A stretch of 64,000 nt of DNA from the NCBI RefSeq assembly GCF_000721175.1, contig NZ_JOEZ01000034.1, forward strand, positions 11,087 to 75,086. The letters are read 5' to 3'. The stretch is from Streptomyces anulatus. Its GTDB lineage: Bacteria; Actinomycetota; Actinomycetes; Streptomycetales; Streptomycetaceae. The notes beneath the pieces are model-generated. The model searched no databases, had not been told where the DNA came from, and saw nothing but the letters and a program-made list of their open reading frames with translations. This document shows, in pieces, positions 34,301 through 40,192 of the stretch (position 1 is the stretch's first letter; the number at the start of each line of letters is the position of its first letter). Made by a program: the position numbers and the translations under genes.

Positions 34301-36767
34301 CGGTGAGCGCGGTGGACGGCGGCGGAGACCCGTCGGACGAGGCCCGTTCCAGGACCTCCCGGTAGCCGCTGTCCCCGGCCGCCGCGAACACACCGATCCT
34401 GCGGCCGCGCCGACGGGGCCCCGCGTATCCGGCACGTTCGAGGGCCTCGTGCGCGAGTTCGAGGAAGAGCCGCGCCTGCGGGTCGAGTGCGCGCGCCTCG
34501 TCCTCACCGATGCCGAAGTAGCCGGCGTCGAAGGCGGCCGGGTCCTCCAGCAGCGCCGCCCAGCGCTTCCGGGGAGCCGTCGGCCCGGCCCCCGGACGGT
34601 CGTGGCCGTCGCCCCAACGCCCGTGCGGTACGGGAGTGACGGCGTCGTGCCCGTCGACGAGTAGGTCCCAGAAGGCCTCGGGGGTGTCGGCGCCGGGAAA
34701 CCGGCAGGCCATCCCGATGACGGCCGTCGAGGTGGTGGCTTCGGGGCAAGCGGGTGTGGAGGTGGCGGCCGGGTCCGTCCCGGGGGCGACCGTCAGAAGG
34801 TGACCGGCGAGGGCGGTGACCGTGCCGTGGTCACGGATGACCGCCGGTGGCAGCGTCACACCGAAGGCGTCCTCCAGCGCCACCAGCACCTCCATGGCCT
34901 TCAGCGACGTCCCCCCGAGGCCGCCGAACGACTCGTGCGCCCCGATCGACGCGGCGGGCCGGTCCAGTACCCGCGCCCACACCTCCCGCACGGCTTCGAC
35001 GGTCTCGGCCCACGTCCGGGGCGCCTCCGCGACGGTCTCGGCCCGTGCCCGGGGCGCCTCCGCGCGGGGCTCCGCCGACGACCGCGGCGCTTCCGCCCGG
35101 CCGGGAGCCTCGGTCGGGAGACCATCGCCGTCACCCGCCCGCCGCCAACCGGCCGCGAACTCGCCCGTCTCGAAGCGCTCCCGCAACCGCCGGCGCTGCA
35201 GCTTGCCACTCGTCGTACGAGGGAACGCCCCCGGCGGCAGGGCCAGCACCCGCACGTCGTCATGGAACAGGGCCTCGCGCACCCGCGCCGCGACGCGTTC
35301 GAGCACCTCCGCCGCGTCGCGCGGGGGCCGCGCCCAGGGGACGAACACCACGACGCGCTCCGCACCGCTGACCGGGTCGGTCGAACCGACCACCGCCGGG
35401 GCGCCGGGCGGCAGCCCGGGTGTCGCCGCCGCGACCGCCTCCACGTCCGTGGCGTGGAAGGTGCGGCCGTTGAGGAACAGCACGTCCTTGTGGCGGCCCG
35501 TGACGCACAGCCGCCCGTCCCGCAGGAACCCGAGATCACCGGTGCGGAGCCACCCCTCGGCGAACACCTCCGCGCTCACGCCGGGAAGGCGGTGGTAGCC
35601 ACGGGCCAGTTGGGGGCCGCTCACCATGATGTGGCCGACCCGCCGGTCCCCGAGGACGGTTCCCGCGTCATCGACGATGCGCACGGCGCAGCCCGTCACG
35701 GGCCGCCCCACGTCCATCAACTCGACGGCTCCTTCGCCCGGTCCGGCGTCCACCGCCACTCCACCGCTCAACGACGCCCGGTCCAGGACCAACGGCACGG
35801 CCACCTCTCCCGGCGGCGGGAAGGTCACCGCCAGCGTCGCCTCCGCCAGGCCGTAGACGGGCTGGGCCGCCGCCGGATCCAGTCCGGCCGCCCGTGTCCT
35901 GAGGGCGAAGGCACGCCACACCGCGGGCGCGATCGGCTCCGCCCCGACCAGGAGCAGCCGTACGGCGGAGAGGTCCAGCCGGGCCAGGACCTCGTCGGGA
36001 ACACGGCGCACGGCCAGCGCCAGCGCGAAGTTGGCCGCGGACAGCACCGTGGCCCGGTGCCGGGCCGCCACCTCGAACCACACGCGGGGCCGCTTGGCGA
36101 ACGTCAACGGACCGATCTTGACCTGCCGGGCCCGAGCGGCCAGCGGAGCGAGATGGGTGCCGATGAGCCCCATGTCGTGGAAGTACGGCATCCAGCTGAC
36201 CACCACGTCGTCGGCGCCGAGCGCCGAGGCAGCCCGTATCTGCTCCAGATTGGCCAGCACCGCACCGTGCGTCACCTCCACCCCCTTGGGCGCACCGGTG
36301 CTCCCCGAGGAGAACTGCACGAACGCGACGTCGTCGTGCCCTGCGGCGACGACCGGATCCCGCAGCACCGGTCCCTCCCGCAGAGCATCGAGAGTCAGGG
36401 CGCGTACGCCGTCGGGGAGTTCACCCGTCAGAGACGCGGTCGAGGCGTCCACGACGACGGGCGGTCGCCCCAGGTGCTCCCAGACCGGCAGCACCCGACG
36501 GGCGTCCGGAGCCAGCGGAACCGGAACGAGGCCGGCCGCCACCGCACCCCAGAACATCGGCTGGAAGTCCTCGCTGCGGTCGGCCAGCAACGGCACACAG
36601 GTCCCCGGCGCCACCCCCGCCTCGCGGAGTCCGCCGGCCACGCGCAAGGAATCGTCCCGGAGCTCGCGCAGCGTGACGCTCAGTTCGCTGCCGTCGCCGC
36701 GAACGTGAACGACGACCTGCGCAGGGGCCTCACGGACCGCGTCCAGCAGTACGTCCAGCAGGGTCAT
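24171..36767 (-). CDS. FAAL-PKS-NRPS megasynthase with a C-terminal acyl-ACP-reductase-like domain
   Basis: One 4,198-residue assembly line. Domains with approximate residues: fatty acyl-AMP ligase 1-560 (SSGSTGAPKG, PYFHDMGLIG); ACP 590-670 (GGTSLKAM); KS 680-1105 (DTACSSG, HGTGT, KTNIGH); AT 1210-1500 (GHSVGE, RAFHS, malonyl-type); KR about 1700-2060 (TGGGGGIG, GDYAGANAF); ACP 2105-2175 (LGLDSL); C 2200-2640 (HHAAGDG); A 2685-3200 (FTSGSTGRPK, FDAS, YGPTEATI, GKIDRRAL); PCP 3230-3300 (LGGDSL); C 3340-3790 (HHIIGDG); reductase 3800-4198. No DH or ER, so a 3-hydroxyacyl intermediate is predicted, joined to one amino acid. ATG 36767 has GGTGGAG upstream and is preferred to GTG 36779. No phosphopantetheinyl transferase, exporter or tailoring gene is adjacent. 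Confidence 0.95.
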   Translation of the reverse strand: MTLLDVLLDAVREAPAQVVVHVRGDGSELSVTLRELRDDSLRVAGGLREAGVAPGTCVPLLADRSEDFQPMFWGAVAAGLVPVPLAPDARRVLPVWEHLGRPPVVVDASTASLTGELPDGVRALTLDALREGPVLRDPVVAAGHDDVAFVQFSSGSTGAPKGVEVTHGAVLANLEQIRAASALGADDVVVSWMPYFHDMGLIGTHLAPLAARARQVKIGPLTFAKRPRVWFEVAARHRATVLSAANFALALAVRRVPDEVLARLDLSAVRLLLVGAEPIAPAVWRAFALRTRAAGLDPAAAQPVYGLAEATLAVTFPPPGEVAVPLVLDRASLSGGVAVDAGPGEGAVELMDVGRPVTGCAVRIVDDAGTVLGDRRVGHIMVSGPQLARGYHRLPGVSAEVFAEGWLRTGDLGFLRDGRLCVTGRHKDVLFLNGRTFHATDVEAVAAATPGLPPGAPAVVGSTDPVSGAERVVVFVPWARPPRDAAEVLERVAARVREALFHDDVRVLALPPGAFPRTTSGKLQRRRLRERFETGEFAAGWRRAGDGDGLPTEAPGRAEAPRSSAEPRAEAPRARAETVAEAPRTWAETVEAVREVWARVLDRPAASIGAHESFGGLGGTSLKAMEVLVALEDAFGVTLPPAVIRDHGTVTALAGHLLTVAPGTDPAATSTPACPEATTSTAVIGMACRFPGADTPEAFWDLLVDGHDAVTPVPHGRWGDGHDRPGAGPTAPRKRWAALLEDPAAFDAGYFGIGEDEARALDPQARLFLELAHEALERAGYAGPRRRGRRIGVFAAAGDSGYREVLERASSDGSPPPSTALTGNLPALIAARVSQSLDLDGPALAVDTACSSGLVALHLARRSLLDGECDLAVVGGVNLHLTSAPHRLLEEAGALSPTGRSRAFSADADGFVPGEGGAAIVLTRLDAARLADDPVLAVVRGTAVNNDGRSMSLMAPNPLRQREAITRAYEAAGVDPASVTYVESHGTGTAVGDPIELRSLAHAFPVRPDGEPRLLGSVKTNIGHLLNAAALPALVKVVLALGHRRLPPSLHHAPASRGLAPAGFSVVTEARDWTSAGPLVAGINAFGFGGTNAHAVLEQAPLPQPSPLPAVPASLSPDAAGEAAVEAPHLLTLSARSAGGLRDAVAQLTAHLESRPHLREGDVCRTASTSRDEGPHRLAVIADGDLRERLAAIAAGSGEAGGHVGSVVRSRQRVVFLFPGQGSQFPGQDLALYRTASVFRDTFDEASAVLGPVCGRTLLDWGLDPEVDAAAQAVTEVAQPLLVASGVALARQLRTWGVEPDAVAGHSVGEITAACVSGVLSLPEAVRFAAERGRLMGTFTEPGAMIAVRGGEDAVAAAVAASDGALAVAAYNGPGLQVLSGTVSAVERAALGLDAQGVPTRRLRVSRAFHSPLMRPVGDLLADAARALAPRAPSVPLMSTVTAEWQPVLGPEYLREHAERPVVFGAAVERLAREGYGTFVEIGHGATLSGAVRGATGGHLAGTPVAHVGGASASPSASGPSTPSDTPEDSGASSASSGRTTVMCALPGRPGDRADTERPPGDGHGGRTALLETVGRLWSLGVPLDRTALDAGHRRIPLPTYPFQRSRYWPGPPPSSPLLHRVLWEDAPLPANAAGAVRSVLLTGPDSAFVDRLASQLAAEGIRRYEPGDGPPDAVVLVAGPAPGQDTGDALGRAQDAALAAFDEALARLDETRADRLLVVTEDVQVTRAVRERARPAHAVLGGLLLALPQETPGASAVAVDLCSLDTPSQRLAAVLAELASGGTPGRAATVAWRAGRRLTRRFVPLTNGGDPAPTGATRSVLPPDGTFLITGGGGGIGAALARDLAGRGRPTLVLAGRSPHPPEGLAEELRSLGATVHYRVADVSVEREVDALLAGLPRLDALFHAAGVVRPGTLRNRCAEETADVLAAKTRGTLLLSLALRRHGLDPAVRIAFSSVSAVLPGLAGALGDYAGANAFLDAFAASERHAGRPWQSVNLAAFAGTGMAAAIGTGADEGSTAVRSAGGRPVAPAAALAALRTACGVDTAQLLLADLTPSPRPAVLTPSPATAAATGTDPATPRRAPSPSPATATSVSRSTRPGARPRTGTEALLRRLLAAALRLPPAGIPDDEPFLTLGLDSLAAVDLVKQLERELDRPLPATLFFEYRTVAELAAHLDTTPSPAPVPTPGPAAVPAVHAPVPQGVPFPLTPVQRALYTSSRLHPEVPAHGYVRQTVQGPLDTRLLGRALAALADRHTMLRIRVESIGSTPDGIGSATPRQYVAPPAALSTWYEVQELSGRIEELETALCNRPFDLATEPPVRAVLARESPELSHLVLVIHHAAGDGYSLNVLTGELWSLYTALAHGPEYGHAPTLPPLGTDFARYATAAADERSSTDGARALADDRRYWSERLASRREPLHLPYDGDPAALPTAPLATRQSALDAVLTAALEKRAAAHGVSLFHLLLAVHVRCLARWSGQREIAVNVARARREGRMPGLDRLVGPLADTLPLLCGTDPDEPVGALAERLAGIWLEGEKHASPTGLDLARLLPAGPSGAGPRTVSPAGFSFSRFPAALDEHCPVKVRPTAAGTATAATRLSLLCWQDETVLRFSWNFPVRLFAPATVARLDRDFHDELAALVGPRPDVPDLPPVRSLSGAGAVRSEPASAAPAVTEAPEDPPHRDTRSATLVRRLVGRFRATPDAVAVDTGDATLTYAELDRASHALAASLLARGVTPGSLVGLLTEPGADTVVSVVAALRAGAGWVPLDAGHPTARLVDQLTRSGARTVLCHAATRAVGDTLGDVTLVSVDASPPLPSDARQGCAAGAGRAAGWVLAPDGGPAPDGPVDAGETAYVIFTSGSTGRPKAVPITHRSMENYLNWAIGTFGYDEHDRLAQTASPCFDASVRQLLAPLLVGATVVTVAWDLLRDPDRLLTYVEHSRITVWSSVPTLWEQLLSASEERVRHGAPRPDLAALRWIHVGGEALSPAHVRRWFDLFGTGQHIANLYGPTEATINTSCHIIRARPGDQVRRLPIGRPVSGTEVEVVGPGGECLRPGEAGELLISGIGLTPGYLGEPALTEAAFTVRRGRRWYRSGDRVRCSEDGTLEFLGRLDDQVKIRGNRVEPGEIEAVLETHPDITRAVVLAQDGRLTAFVTPGPGPSGADAVALRLHLAKSLPGYMLPSRITRVGRMPLTSTGKIDRRALSQQTLQPFQEAAVPPGADTDTGLGARAGDVRTPPRTATEVRLAAIWSALLRTEDVCREDDFFALGGDSLLVLEVFAQLEKQSGPLPRPTVIYRHRTLAALAGAVDAGVDAAANAPARERDGTAARLRSLDPAGSPAPFPLTPTQRGFLLAEAMAPGATSSGLTRLRLHGRLDPARFQSAVDTLVGRHPMLRTVFPAGARPAVQQELPPSLRLPIDFETLTDPEQVEERVTAERARRFEPWAWPLLRLRVLTVAPDEHVLVAHAHHIIGDGYSAALLVRELTAVYDSLSRGEELATAPLRSTFRDHAVQLAERNDAATTAGPGAGSVRPPGGDRWARLSAPYRPPVLSAGTSTVTPSGTSESPLFHTHGFTVGPGQVEALRRLAARTGSTLYAPVLTAYYRALVAATGRADLVLGLAVSGRDDALPDAHRVFGPFARAVPLRPAGPVTGGGRGGPGRPDDAGFEDDVRRVAAEVAAARAYEGVVPLLPGGLPLASQFFFTYLDFSALGPESGGALTVTREDGDSAYTPPPAGTDVFLAARPDDGRLRITVRAAARAFTPEELAAFADSIRDGLVRAAASAVPGPGRPDRRGGPGRGRWMDAALVGYLPSPADLARLAGLPGTALPREELRTLLFPDGRPRLLETLRTPLGRSGFVCVPLFADELAPGDDLLGHTTRGVELASSLGARAVSLAGMIPALTGYGFDVLRAVGMTGTVPGVPADPALPGVPAASAALAVPAAPAVTTGHAATVVSVVRTVHSALDATGQELGSLTVAFVGLGSIGCSSLELLLTRAQRPPARLLLCDVPGSGPRLRELAESLRERGLAGVVEAVESDQGLPDAVYGARLIVAAVSGGGTLLDVGRLAPGTTVVDDSFPHCFDTSRAIGRMERAKDVLVVGGGLLSAGPSERQVAEGLPAAAVAGYLAQPMVPDTIASCRLESLLHASGADVPLVHGPVDAATGLAYWEAAEAAGVRPAPLHLLTRTIDPHMLRRHPWGP

Positions 36768-36918
36768 GTAGTGCTCCACCGGTCCATCGGTCCGTTCCTC
36801 GAAGAATGATCCTAAGAACCGCGCGGGCCGCGGGGAATCAACCGCCGGGAGGAGACCGCCTGCGACCTGGGAGTGACCAGCCGGAAGCCGTTCGACGCGG
36901 GGCCGGCACCGGCGGGGC

Positions 36919-36924
36919 TAGCGT
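36919..36924 (+). promoter_or_regulatory. Possible -10 box for a leaderless kinase mRNA
   Basis: TAGCGT ends 7 bases before GTG 36932, with no ribosome site in between. It mirrors the arrangement at 3458-3472. Confidence 0.4.
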
Positions 36925-36931
36925 GGCCGCC

Positions 36932-37468
36932 GTGAACGTGGGCACCGAGGAAACCAGGCTGATCATCCTGCGCGGCAACAGCGCATCGGGGAAGTCGAGC
37001 ATCGCGGCCGGTCTCCGCGACAGGTTCGGCCGCGGACTGGCCGTGGTCGGCCAGGACAACCTGCGCCGCACCGTGCTGCGCGAACGCGACCGGCCGGGGG
37101 CGTCGAACATCGGCCTGATCGACCTGACGGCCCGCTACGCCCTGGACGCCGGCTACCACGTCGTGGTCGAAGGCATCCTCTACGCCGACCACTACGGTGC
37201 CATGCTCACCCGGCTGCGCGCCGACCACCGGGGCCCGACCCACGGGTACTACCTGGACGTGCCGTTCGCCGAGACCGTCGCCCGGCACGCCACCAAACCG
37301 ATCGCCGACGAGGTCAACGCGGAGCAACTGCGGGACTGGTACCGCACCCGCGATGTACTGCCCGACGGTGTCGAGACCGTGATCGGCCCGGACAGCGTCC
37401 TGGACGGGACCGTCGACCGCGTCATGCTCGACACCGGCCTGCCCCGGCTGCCGCCGGTCGACCGCTGA
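36932..37468 (+). CDS. P-loop kinase (zeta-toxin/AAA-kinase-like)
   Basis: A 178-residue single-domain P-loop kinase. Walker A is RGNSASGKSS (14-23). QDNLRR and HVVVEGILY fit the substrate-binding and Walker B strands of the zeta-toxin/chloramphenicol-phosphotransferase-like group. Similar stand-alone proteins are common in Streptomyces and usually lack an antitoxin; none is visible here. It would phosphorylate a small molecule or nucleotide sugar, unspecified. GTG 36932 is chosen because the domain begins at once and a TAGCGT box lies just upstream. The longer frame from 36806 would overlap the intergenic promoter region. Confidence 0.75.
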   Translation: MNVGTEETRLIILRGNSASGKSSIAAGLRDRFGRGLAVVGQDNLRRTVLRERDRPGASNIGLIDLTARYALDAGYHVVVEGILYADHYGAMLTRLRADHRGPTHGYYLDVPFAETVARHATKPIADEVNAEQLRDWYRTRDVLPDGVETVIGPDSVLDGTVDRVMLDTGLPRLPPVDR

Positions 37469-37493
37469 GGTGCCGGAGCCCGGCCGAAGGAGA

Positions 37494-37523
37494 GACCGGC
37501 CGGGCAGGCCCGCCCGGCCGGTC
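37494..37523. terminator. Perfect 12-bp stem terminator
   Basis: GACCGGCCGGGC and GCCCGGCCGGTC around a 6-base loop, between the convergent kinase and heme-monooxygenase genes. Likely bidirectional. Confidence 0.75.
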
Positions 37524-37576
37524 ACCGGTCGGCCCGGGCAGGTGACCCACCGGTGCGCGCCTGGTTACGCGCCCAT

Positions 37577-37903
37577 TCACGCGCCGGTCGGCGCGGCCTG
37601 CTGCACGACCTCGAAGGACCACACCGTGGACCCGCCGGCCGCGGGCTTGGGGCGCTCGCCGCCGGCGTCGCCCCCCTGGTGGGCCGCCTTCATCGGCCCC
37701 TCCATCCACGCCTGGAAGGAGGCCTCGTCACGCCAGCGCGTGTAGACGAGGTAGTCGTCCGTGCCCTCGACGGGCCGGAGCAGCTCGAACCACTCGAATC
37801 CGTCGGAGTTCTCCACGGCGTGGGCGCGGGAGGCGAAGCGCTTCTCCAGCGTCTCGCGTTGTTCCTGGGGGACGGTCAGCACATTGATCTTGACTACGCT
37901 CAT
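37577..37903 (-). CDS. MhuD-type heme-degrading monooxygenase
   Basis: A 108-residue dimeric ferredoxin-like protein of the ABM family. It begins MSVVKIN and follows mycobacterial MhuD closely through LEKRFASRAHAVENSDGF, FELLRPV and AFQAW-like ASFQAWMEGP. The residues that MhuD uses to bind and open heme are present at the same numbers: N7, W66 and H75. It should degrade heme and free its iron in the cytosol. It is followed divergently by a cobalamin-riboswitch transporter operon. A generic antibiotic-biosynthesis monooxygenase label is possible but the residue match favours heme degradation. Confidence 0.85.
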   Translation of the reverse strand: MSVVKINVLTVPQEQRETLEKRFASRAHAVENSDGFEWFELLRPVEGTDDYLVYTRWRDEASFQAWMEGPMKAAHQGGDAGGERPKPAAGGSTVWSFEVVQQAAPTGA

Positions 37904-38065
37904 GGCACCATCCTGCCGTACGACGTCCGAGCCCTCTCACTCCCGGCCCCGCCCGTACACTCCGATGCGCCAGCTGCCGGTGGGCGGGGCCGTCGCGGGC
38001 AGTTCCACCGTGACGCGGAGGCCGCCGTCGGCACACCGAGGGCTCGCCCCGGCCGCACCGCCACG

Positions 38066-38192
38066 CGCTAAGCTGCGAATTCCCCGCGGGGGAAGTCCGG
38101 TCGAAATCCGGCGCTGACCCGCAACGGTAGGCGGAACCATAGGTTCCGCGAGCCCGATCACCCGTGGGGGAGAAGGCTCCTGACCATTCGCC
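38066..38192 (+). ncRNA. Cobalamin (adenosylcobalamin-type) riboswitch
   Basis: The conserved B12 box and core are readable: GGAAGTCCGG then AAATCCGGCGCTGACCCGC then AACGGTA (38091-38129), followed by a variable arm (GCGGAACC/GGTTCCGC) and GAGCCCGATCACCC (38150-38163). This matches the order of elements in cobalamin riboswitches. It sits directly upstream of the FecCD-type transporter operon, so cobalamin should repress its expression, probably by hiding the ribosome site or terminating. Boundaries approximate. Confidence 0.88.
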
Positions 38193-38285
38193 GTGGACTG
38201 CGAAAAGGCGCTGCGCGGGGCGGCCGCCGTCCGGGGCCGCTCCTCCTCGCGCAGACGTACGGCCCGAGGCGAAAGCGACCGGCCT

Positions 38286-39395
38286 GTGGCCACGTCTCTC
38301 GACCGCATATCCTCCGAACCCTCGCGCCCGGCGCGCGTCGGCACCGGTTCGGCGCCACCGCGGCGCGTACCCCTGCCCCTCCTCCTGACCAGTCTCTGCC
38401 TGGCCCTTTCCGTCTCGCTCGTCTGCGGGGCGGGCCTCGGGGCCTCGGGACTCTCCTGGGCGGAGGTGCTGCGCTACCTGTGGGCCGGACTGACCGGCGG
38501 GGCCATCGGCCCCGACGAGGTCCCGGCCTACACCATCGTGTGGGAACTGCGCCTGTCGCGGGCCGTGCTGGCCGCCGTCGTGGGGGCCGGTCTGTCGGCC
38601 ATCGGCGTCGCCGTCCAGGCCATGGTGCGCAACGCGCTCGCCGATCCGTTCGTGCTCGGCATCTCCTCGGGTGCGGCGGTCGGCGCCAACGCCGTGCTCA
38701 TCTTCGGGGTCTTGGGAGCGCTCGGCATCTGGGCCCTGTCCACGGCGGCGTTCCTCTCCGCACTCCTCGCCATGGTGCTCGTGTACGCGGTCGCCCGCAC
38801 CGAACGCGGACTGACCCCGCTCCGGCTCATCCTGACGGGGACCGCGATGTACTACGGCTTCTCGGCCGTCACCACGTTCATGGTGTTCGCGGCCGAGCGA
38901 GGGGAAGCGGCCCGCTCGGCGATGATGTGGCTGCTCGGCAGTCTCAGCGGGGCCAACTGGGCTGCCGTGCCGATCGCCGCAGGAGCGGTGCTCGCCGGCC
39001 TCGCGCACCTCGGCTGGTCGGCCCGGCGGCTGAACGCCCTCGCCATGGGGGATGAGACCGCCGCCGCACTCGGAGTCGATCCCGGGAGGCTGCGCAAGGA
39101 GCTCTTCCTCGTCTCCGCGGCCGTCACCGGGGCGGTCGTCGCGGTGAGCGGAGCGATCGGCTTCGTCGGCCTGATGGTCCCGCACGCCGTTCGGATGCTG
39201 GTCGGCGCGGACCACCGCAGGCTCCTGGCCGTCGCGCCCCTCACGGGAGCCGTCCTGCTGATCTGGGTGGACATCCTCTCGCGCGTGGTGCTGGCACCGG
39301 CCGAGCTGCCGGTGGGCGTGCTCACCGCGGTCATCGGCGTTCCCTGCTTCATCCTCCTCATGCGCCGGCGCGCCTACTCCTTCGGAGGCATCTGA
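38286..39395 (+). CDS. FecCD/BtuC-type ABC transporter permease
   Basis: A 369-residue permease of the iron-siderophore/cobalamin import family, about nine to ten transmembrane helices. Landmarks: LRLSRAVLAAVVGAGLSAIG, QAMVRNALADPFVLGISSGAAVG, and GAIGFVGLMVPHAVRMLVG near the cytosolic ATPase-contact loop. A 30-residue Arg/Pro-rich cytosolic head precedes helix 1. GTG 38286 was chosen; GTG 38193 would start within the riboswitch tail. The head makes the exact start uncertain. It overlaps the ATPase gene (TGATG). Regulated by the upstream cobalamin riboswitch. Confidence 0.88.
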   Translation: MATSLDRISSEPSRPARVGTGSAPPRRVPLPLLLTSLCLALSVSLVCGAGLGASGLSWAEVLRYLWAGLTGGAIGPDEVPAYTIVWELRLSRAVLAAVVGAGLSAIGVAVQAMVRNALADPFVLGISSGAAVGANAVLIFGVLGALGIWALSTAAFLSALLAMVLVYAVARTERGLTPLRLILTGTAMYYGFSAVTTFMVFAAERGEAARSAMMWLLGSLSGANWAAVPIAAGAVLAGLAHLGWSARRLNALAMGDETAAALGVDPGRLRKELFLVSAAVTGAVVAVSGAIGFVGLMVPHAVRMLVGADHRRLLAVAPLTGAVLLIWVDILSRVVLAPAELPVGVLTAVIGVPCFILLMRRRAYSFGGI

Positions 39396-40177
39396 TGCGG
39401 ATCGACATCGACGCGCTCACCGTCGATATCGCCGGTGCACGGCTGGTGGACCAGGTCACCGTCGGCGCGGCCGACGGGCAGCTCGTCGGCCTGGTCGGTC
39501 CCAACGGCAGCGGGAAGTCCACGCTGCTGCGCTGCGTCTACCGGGCCCTGCGCCCCTCGGCCGGCGCCGTCAGGATCGGCGGTGAGGACCTCCACGCCCT
39601 GAGCACCCGGGAAAGCGCCCGCCGGCTGGCCGCGCTTCCGCAGGACGCGGTCGCGGAATTCGACTTCACCGTGGCCGAGATCGTCGCCATGGGACGTCTG
39701 CCGCATCAGGGGCCGGTGGCCCGGACGACCGACGAGGACCGCCGCCTCTGCGCCGACGCCCTGGAGGGGGTCGGCGCAGGACACCTGGCCGAACGCGGCT
39801 TCCTCACCCTCTCCGGCGGCGAGAGGCAGCGCGTCCTGATCGCCCGCGCCCTCGCCCAGCAGCCCCGGGTCCTGGTCCTCGACGAGCCCACCAACCACCT
39901 GGACATCGCCCATCAGCTGGAAGTCCTCGCCCTGGTCCGGAGCAGCGGCCTGACCGTGCTCACCGCCCTGCACGACCTGAACCTCGCCGCCCTGCACTGC
40001 GACCTCGTCCACGTCATCGACAGCGGCCGGATCGTCGCCTCCGGGGCCCCGCACACCGTCCTGACCACCGAGTTGCTGGCCGACGTCTTCGGCGTACGGG
40101 CGCACCGCGTCGCGCACCCCGGGACCGGCGCGCTCCAACTGCTCTTCGACCTTCCTCCTGCCCGCCCCACCTCCTGA
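39395..40177 (+). CDS. ABC transporter ATPase (FecE/BtuD type)
   Basis: A 260-residue ATPase with all motifs: Walker A GPNGSGKST, Q-loop ALPQDAV, signature LSGGERQR, Walker B VLVLDEPTNHLD and H-loop TALHDLN. It powers import through the FecCD permease, whose stop codon its start overlaps. The ligand-binding lipoprotein follows 15 bp downstream. Length and motif spacing are those of cobalamin/siderophore importer ATPases. Confidence 0.92.
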   Translation: MRIDIDALTVDIAGARLVDQVTVGAADGQLVGLVGPNGSGKSTLLRCVYRALRPSAGAVRIGGEDLHALSTRESARRLAALPQDAVAEFDFTVAEIVAMGRLPHQGPVARTTDEDRRLCADALEGVGAGHLAERGFLTLSGGERQRVLIARALAQQPRVLVLDEPTNHLDIAHQLEVLALVRSSGLTVLTALHDLNLAALHCDLVHVIDSGRIVASGAPHTVLTTELLADVFGVRAHRVAHPGTGALQLLFDLPPARPTS

Positions 40178-40192
40178 GGAGCCTCGACCACC

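Noticed and set aside
24171-36767. Thioesterase or standard SDR-type NRPS reductase at the megasynthase end
   Set aside because: No GxSxG-type thioesterase motif is present. The glycine loop and downstream motifs follow the acyl-ACP reductase order instead of the R-domain order.
36932-37468. Zeta-type toxin-antitoxin system
   Set aside because: The kinase has the P-loop but no small antitoxin gene adjoins it; both neighbours are unrelated.
38193-38285. GTG 38193 as the start of the FecCD permease
   Set aside because: It lies directly at the riboswitch end, without a ribosome site; the added residues are Arg-rich and not family-like.
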